From assembly GCA_002771075.1 (NCBI GenBank), contig PCXM01000005.1, forward strand, positions 1 through 5,305: a DNA stretch of 5,305 bases. The letters run 5' to 3'. This DNA comes from Candidatus Zambryskibacteria bacterium CG10_big_fil_rev_8_21_14_0_10_34_34. GTDB taxonomy: Bacteria > Patescibacteriota > Minisyncoccia > Phycocordibacterales > WO2-35-19. Shown piece after piece: positions 3,347 to 5,305 of this stretch (position 1 is its first letter; each line of letters begins with the position of its first letter). Both the position numbers and the translations under genes were made by a program. Below the pieces are notes generated by a model. It ran no database searches. It was not told where the DNA came from and saw nothing but the letters and a program-made list of their open reading frames with translations.

Positions 3347-4399
3347 ATGTTATATAAAAAAGTTCTAAAACCGATATTGTTTAGATTTGACCCAGAAAAA
3401 GTTCATAATTTTTTTGTTTTTATAGGCACTTTTGCTGGTAAAAGTGTATTTTTTAAAAAAATAGTGAGGTTTTTTTATGGCTATAAAGAGGCAGATGTTT
3501 CTAAAACAGTTGATGGTCTAACCTACCAGACCCCTTTTATTCTTTCTGCAGGTTTTGATTACAATGCCAAACTTCCGGCTATTTTGTCGGATATTTCTTT
3601 TGGTGGAGTTGAGGTCGGCTCTGTTACGGCAAGATTTTGTATGGGAAATAAAAAACCTCGTCTCAAGAGACTCATTAAATCAAAAAGTATTTTAGTTAAC
3701 AAAGGTTTAGCCAATGAAGGCGTAGAAACTATTATTGAGCGACTAAAAAAATACAAAAAACAAAATGCTTTTGTAGTAGGTGTTTCTATTGCTAGGACTA
3801 ATGATAAAAAAACTTGCTCAACAGAAGAGGGTTTGGCTGACTATTTTTATAGTTTTAAAAGATTAAATGAAGAAAATGTGGGAGATTATTATACTCTCAA
3901 TATTTCTTGTCCAAACGCATTTGGAGGAGAATCTTTCACTGTTCCTGATTTGCTTGAAATATTATTAACAAAAATTTCCTCTATCCCCTGCTCTAAACCT
4001 ATTTATGTTAAGATGCCTATAAATCTAGAGTGGCTAGAGTTTGATAAATTACTTAAAATAATAGAAAGATTTGAAGGTATAAAAGGGGTGATTATTGGCA
4101 ATCTAAACAAAGATTATAATTCTCTAGTTTATAGAGATGAAGCCCCAGAAAATTATCAAGGAGGACTAAGTGGTAAACCGTGTTTTGAAACTTCAAATAA
4201 ATTAATCAAACAAACGAGAGAAATTTATGGCAAAAGATTTACTATTATTGGCTGTGGTGGGGTGATGTCTAAAGAAGATATGGTGGCAAAATTTGAAGCT
4301 GGTTCTGACTTGGTAGCTCTAATAACGGGTATGATTTATAATGGTCCCGGCTTTTTAAAAGAGCTTTCGGATTGTTATTATAAAAATATAAAAATATAA
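3347..4399 (+). CDS. pyrD: Dihydroorotate dehydrogenase, class-2-like with a Cys active site
   Basis: This FMN enzyme oxidises dihydroorotate to orotate in pyrimidine synthesis. At 350 aa it matches class 2 (quinone-linked) length. The N-terminus YKKVLKPILFRFDPEKVHNF (3-22) and the following helix resemble the class 2 membrane/quinone segment. The core has GGVEVGSVT (86-94), KPRLKRL (103-109), NISCPN (185-190), VKMP (221-224), GGLSG (272-276) and IIGCGGV (300-306). The expected base is C188, as in class 1 enzymes; class 2 enzymes have Ser here. The orotate-contacting Lys of the class 2 AAGxDK motif is Tyr72, and the Thr after the conserved N252 is Leu253, so the active site is unusual. The start fits the promoter 11 nt upstream. 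The next gene begins 2 nt after its stop. No other pyr gene is nearby. DHODH family is sure; class and electron acceptor are not. Confidence 0.9.
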   Translation: MLYKKVLKPILFRFDPEKVHNFFVFIGTFAGKSVFFKKIVRFFYGYKEADVSKTVDGLTYQTPFILSAGFDYNAKLPAILSDISFGGVEVGSVTARFCMGNKKPRLKRLIKSKSILVNKGLANEGVETIIERLKKYKKQNAFVVGVSIARTNDKKTCSTEEGLADYFYSFKRLNEENVGDYYTLNISCPNAFGGESFTVPDLLEILLTKISSIPCSKPIYVKMPINLEWLEFDKLLKIIERFEGIKGVIIGNLNKDYNSLVYRDEAPENYQGGLSGKPCFETSNKLIKQTREIYGKRFTIIGCGGVMSKEDMVAKFEAGSDLVALITGMIYNGPGFLKELSDCYYKNIKI

Positions 4400-4401
4400 A
4401 A

Positions 4402-5154
4402 ATGAATATCAAAAAAATATTAGGCATTGTTGGATTAGTTGTTATCATAGTTGTTTTGATTTTTTTTATTTCTGAATCTAAAAGCGGTATTTCTGATGTA
4501 TCTACCACTACTCCAAAGACAAACATAAGCGACTCAAGTTATGATGGTTTGAGCCAAATTGAACCAGATTTTTTTGGTCAAGATTTGCCACTTTCTAATT
4601 CTCCCAAAAATGTAGCTTGGGAGACTTTTCAAAAATATCTAAAATATAATAAAGAGCAAAATTTAGAAGGGGTTAAGGGTATTGTCTACAAAGTAGCTCC
4701 AATTTGTGAGGACACTAAAGACATAATTGATTGTAAGGCAAGGATGAGTTTGGCTTACCAATATGGAAGTGTTTTAAAGAAAGAAAATTTTGTAAATATT
4801 TGGAGTGATGAAAAGCAGATTATTTTAGCAACTGATTTTAAAATAGAAGAAGATGATAGTATTTTGGGTCGCCATAGAGCCATTATCTTTTTTGTTAAAG
4901 ACAATGAAAGTCTTAAACTTTTAAGTTTTAGTCCATTTAAGGGAGCTACTATCAGTAAGGGTGTTGCTTCTAGAGAAGAGATTGATGATAGGTTGATTAT
5001 TTATACTGAAGATAAAGATGAAGATGGTATAGCGGATTATAATGAAGAATGTTTATCACCAAAAGAGGGAGAGATTTGTGCTAAAACCAGTCCTAAGATT
5101 CGTGATACTGATGGTGATGGCTTTTGGGACGGTATCCAATCTTTAATAAATTAA
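4402..5154 (+). CDS. Membrane-anchored protein with thrombospondin type 3-like calcium motifs
   Basis: A 250-aa protein of no named family. Residues 3-5 are IKK, followed by one hydrophobic helix (about 6-23), then a Ser/Thr-rich linker (25-47), so the bulk should face outside, held by an uncleaved N-terminal anchor; there is no lipobox Cys. The middle (70-185) is a compact mixed alpha/beta domain with a Cys pair (C102, C111); an NTF2-like fold is conceivable but not shown. The C-terminus holds DKDEDGIAD (204-212) and DTDGDGFWD (235-243), the acidic DxDxDG calcium-loop pattern of TSP3 repeats, separated by a second Cys pair (C217, C226). The ATG lies 2 nt after the pyrD stop without an SD, so it is probably co-transcribed and possibly translationally coupled. 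No functional link to pyrimidine synthesis is evident. A hairpin follows immediately. Confidence 0.8.
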   Translation: MNIKKILGIVGLVVIIVVLIFFISESKSGISDVSTTTPKTNISDSSYDGLSQIEPDFFGQDLPLSNSPKNVAWETFQKYLKYNKEQNLEGVKGIVYKVAPICEDTKDIIDCKARMSLAYQYGSVLKKENFVNIWSDEKQIILATDFKIEEDDSILGRHRAIIFFVKDNESLKLLSFSPFKGATISKGVASREEIDDRLIIYTEDKDEDGIADYNEECLSPKEGEICAKTSPKIRDTDGDGFWDGIQSLIN

Positions 5155-5184
5155 ATTAATACAAGGAGAGTCCTTGTATTAATT
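5154..5184. terminator. Hairpin between convergent genes, probable bidirectional terminator
   Basis: A perfect 14-bp stem (5154-5167 with 5171-5184) closes on a 3-nt loop GAG. It starts within the stop codon of the plus-strand gene, and the minus-strand typA ends 6 nt to its right (5190). Its outer part is A/T-only, supplying U-rich 3' ends in both directions; TTTATTTTTT follows on the plus strand. Confidence 0.7.
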
Positions 5185-5189
5185 AAGCT

Positions 5190-5305
5190 TTATTTTTTAG
5201 TCATTTTAGTACGTTCTAGTTCGGTCAAGTATTTTTTGCGGATGCGAGTAGATTTTGGAGTAATTTCTAAGTATTCATCTTCAGACATTATCTCTAATCC
5301 ATTTT
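5190..5305 (-). CDS. typA: Ribosome-associated GTPase TypA/BipA, C-terminal end
   Basis: Only the last 37 residues are in the window: NGLEIMSEDEYLEITPKS followed by TRIRKKYLTELERTKMTKK, ending in TAA. The segment EYLEITPKSTRIRKKYL matches the very conserved C-terminal end of TypA/BipA (pattern D-E-L-V-E-V-T-P-K-S-I-R-I-R-K), an EF-G-like translational GTPase that acts on 70S ribosomes and in ribosome assembly under stress. The GTPase and EF-G-like domains lie beyond the right edge, so activity cannot be judged. It converges on the plus-strand pyrD operon with a shared hairpin between them. Confidence 0.85.
   Translation of the reverse strand, partial: NGLEIMSEDEYLEITPKSTRIRKKYLTELERTKMTKK

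Overview
The window is a piece of an AT-rich bacterial chromosome (core genes about 27-35% GC by hand count). The small genes, divergent versions of core enzymes, and promoters placed almost directly against start codons suggest a reduced-genome lineage such as Patescibacteria/CPR (Parcubacteria-like). That placement is an inference, because no rRNA or ribosomal marker gene is present. The standard genetic code fits all frames, with TAA stops and one TGA stop.

Layout from left to right. Positions 1-348 (minus) hold the N-terminal part of a Flavodoxin_2-type NAD(P)H oxidoreductase, whose start has a reading-frame anomaly. Positions 349-602 contain no clear protein gene, but do contain a plus-strand promoter, a roughly 120-nt structured transcript and a strong terminator, best read as a small RNA of unknown family. 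Positions 603-2513 (minus) hold pgi followed by a ROK-family sugar kinase. Together they could convert glucose to glucose-6-phosphate and then to fructose-6-phosphate. The 90-bp gap between them is almost filled by an 81-bp element with perfect 14-bp inverted ends, one of which overlaps the kinase start codon.

Positions 2536-3296 form a distinct island of about 46-47% GC. It carries two tandem minus-strand small genes: a 56-aa CxxC/CxxC zinc-ribbon-like protein, and an unrecognised 84-aa protein with a TTG start. Each has its own promoter, Shine-Dalgarno sequence and GC-rich terminator, and each promoter is preceded by a perfect TTATCCACA DnaA-type 9-mer. This looks like a pair of self-contained single-gene cassettes and is the least ordinary part of the window.

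Positions 3347-5154 (plus) are an apparent operon of a divergent dihydroorotate dehydrogenase (pyrD), which has a class-2-like N-terminus but a class-1-like catalytic Cys, and a membrane-anchored protein with thrombospondin-type-3-like calcium motifs. A 14-bp hairpin separates it from the convergent C-terminal end of typA/bipA at the right edge.

One regulatory theme recurs. The extended -10 element TGCTATAAT occurs three times on the minus strand, and in two cases an ATG follows exactly 6 nt later, which implies leaderless mRNAs. The small island genes instead use Shine-Dalgarno leaders.
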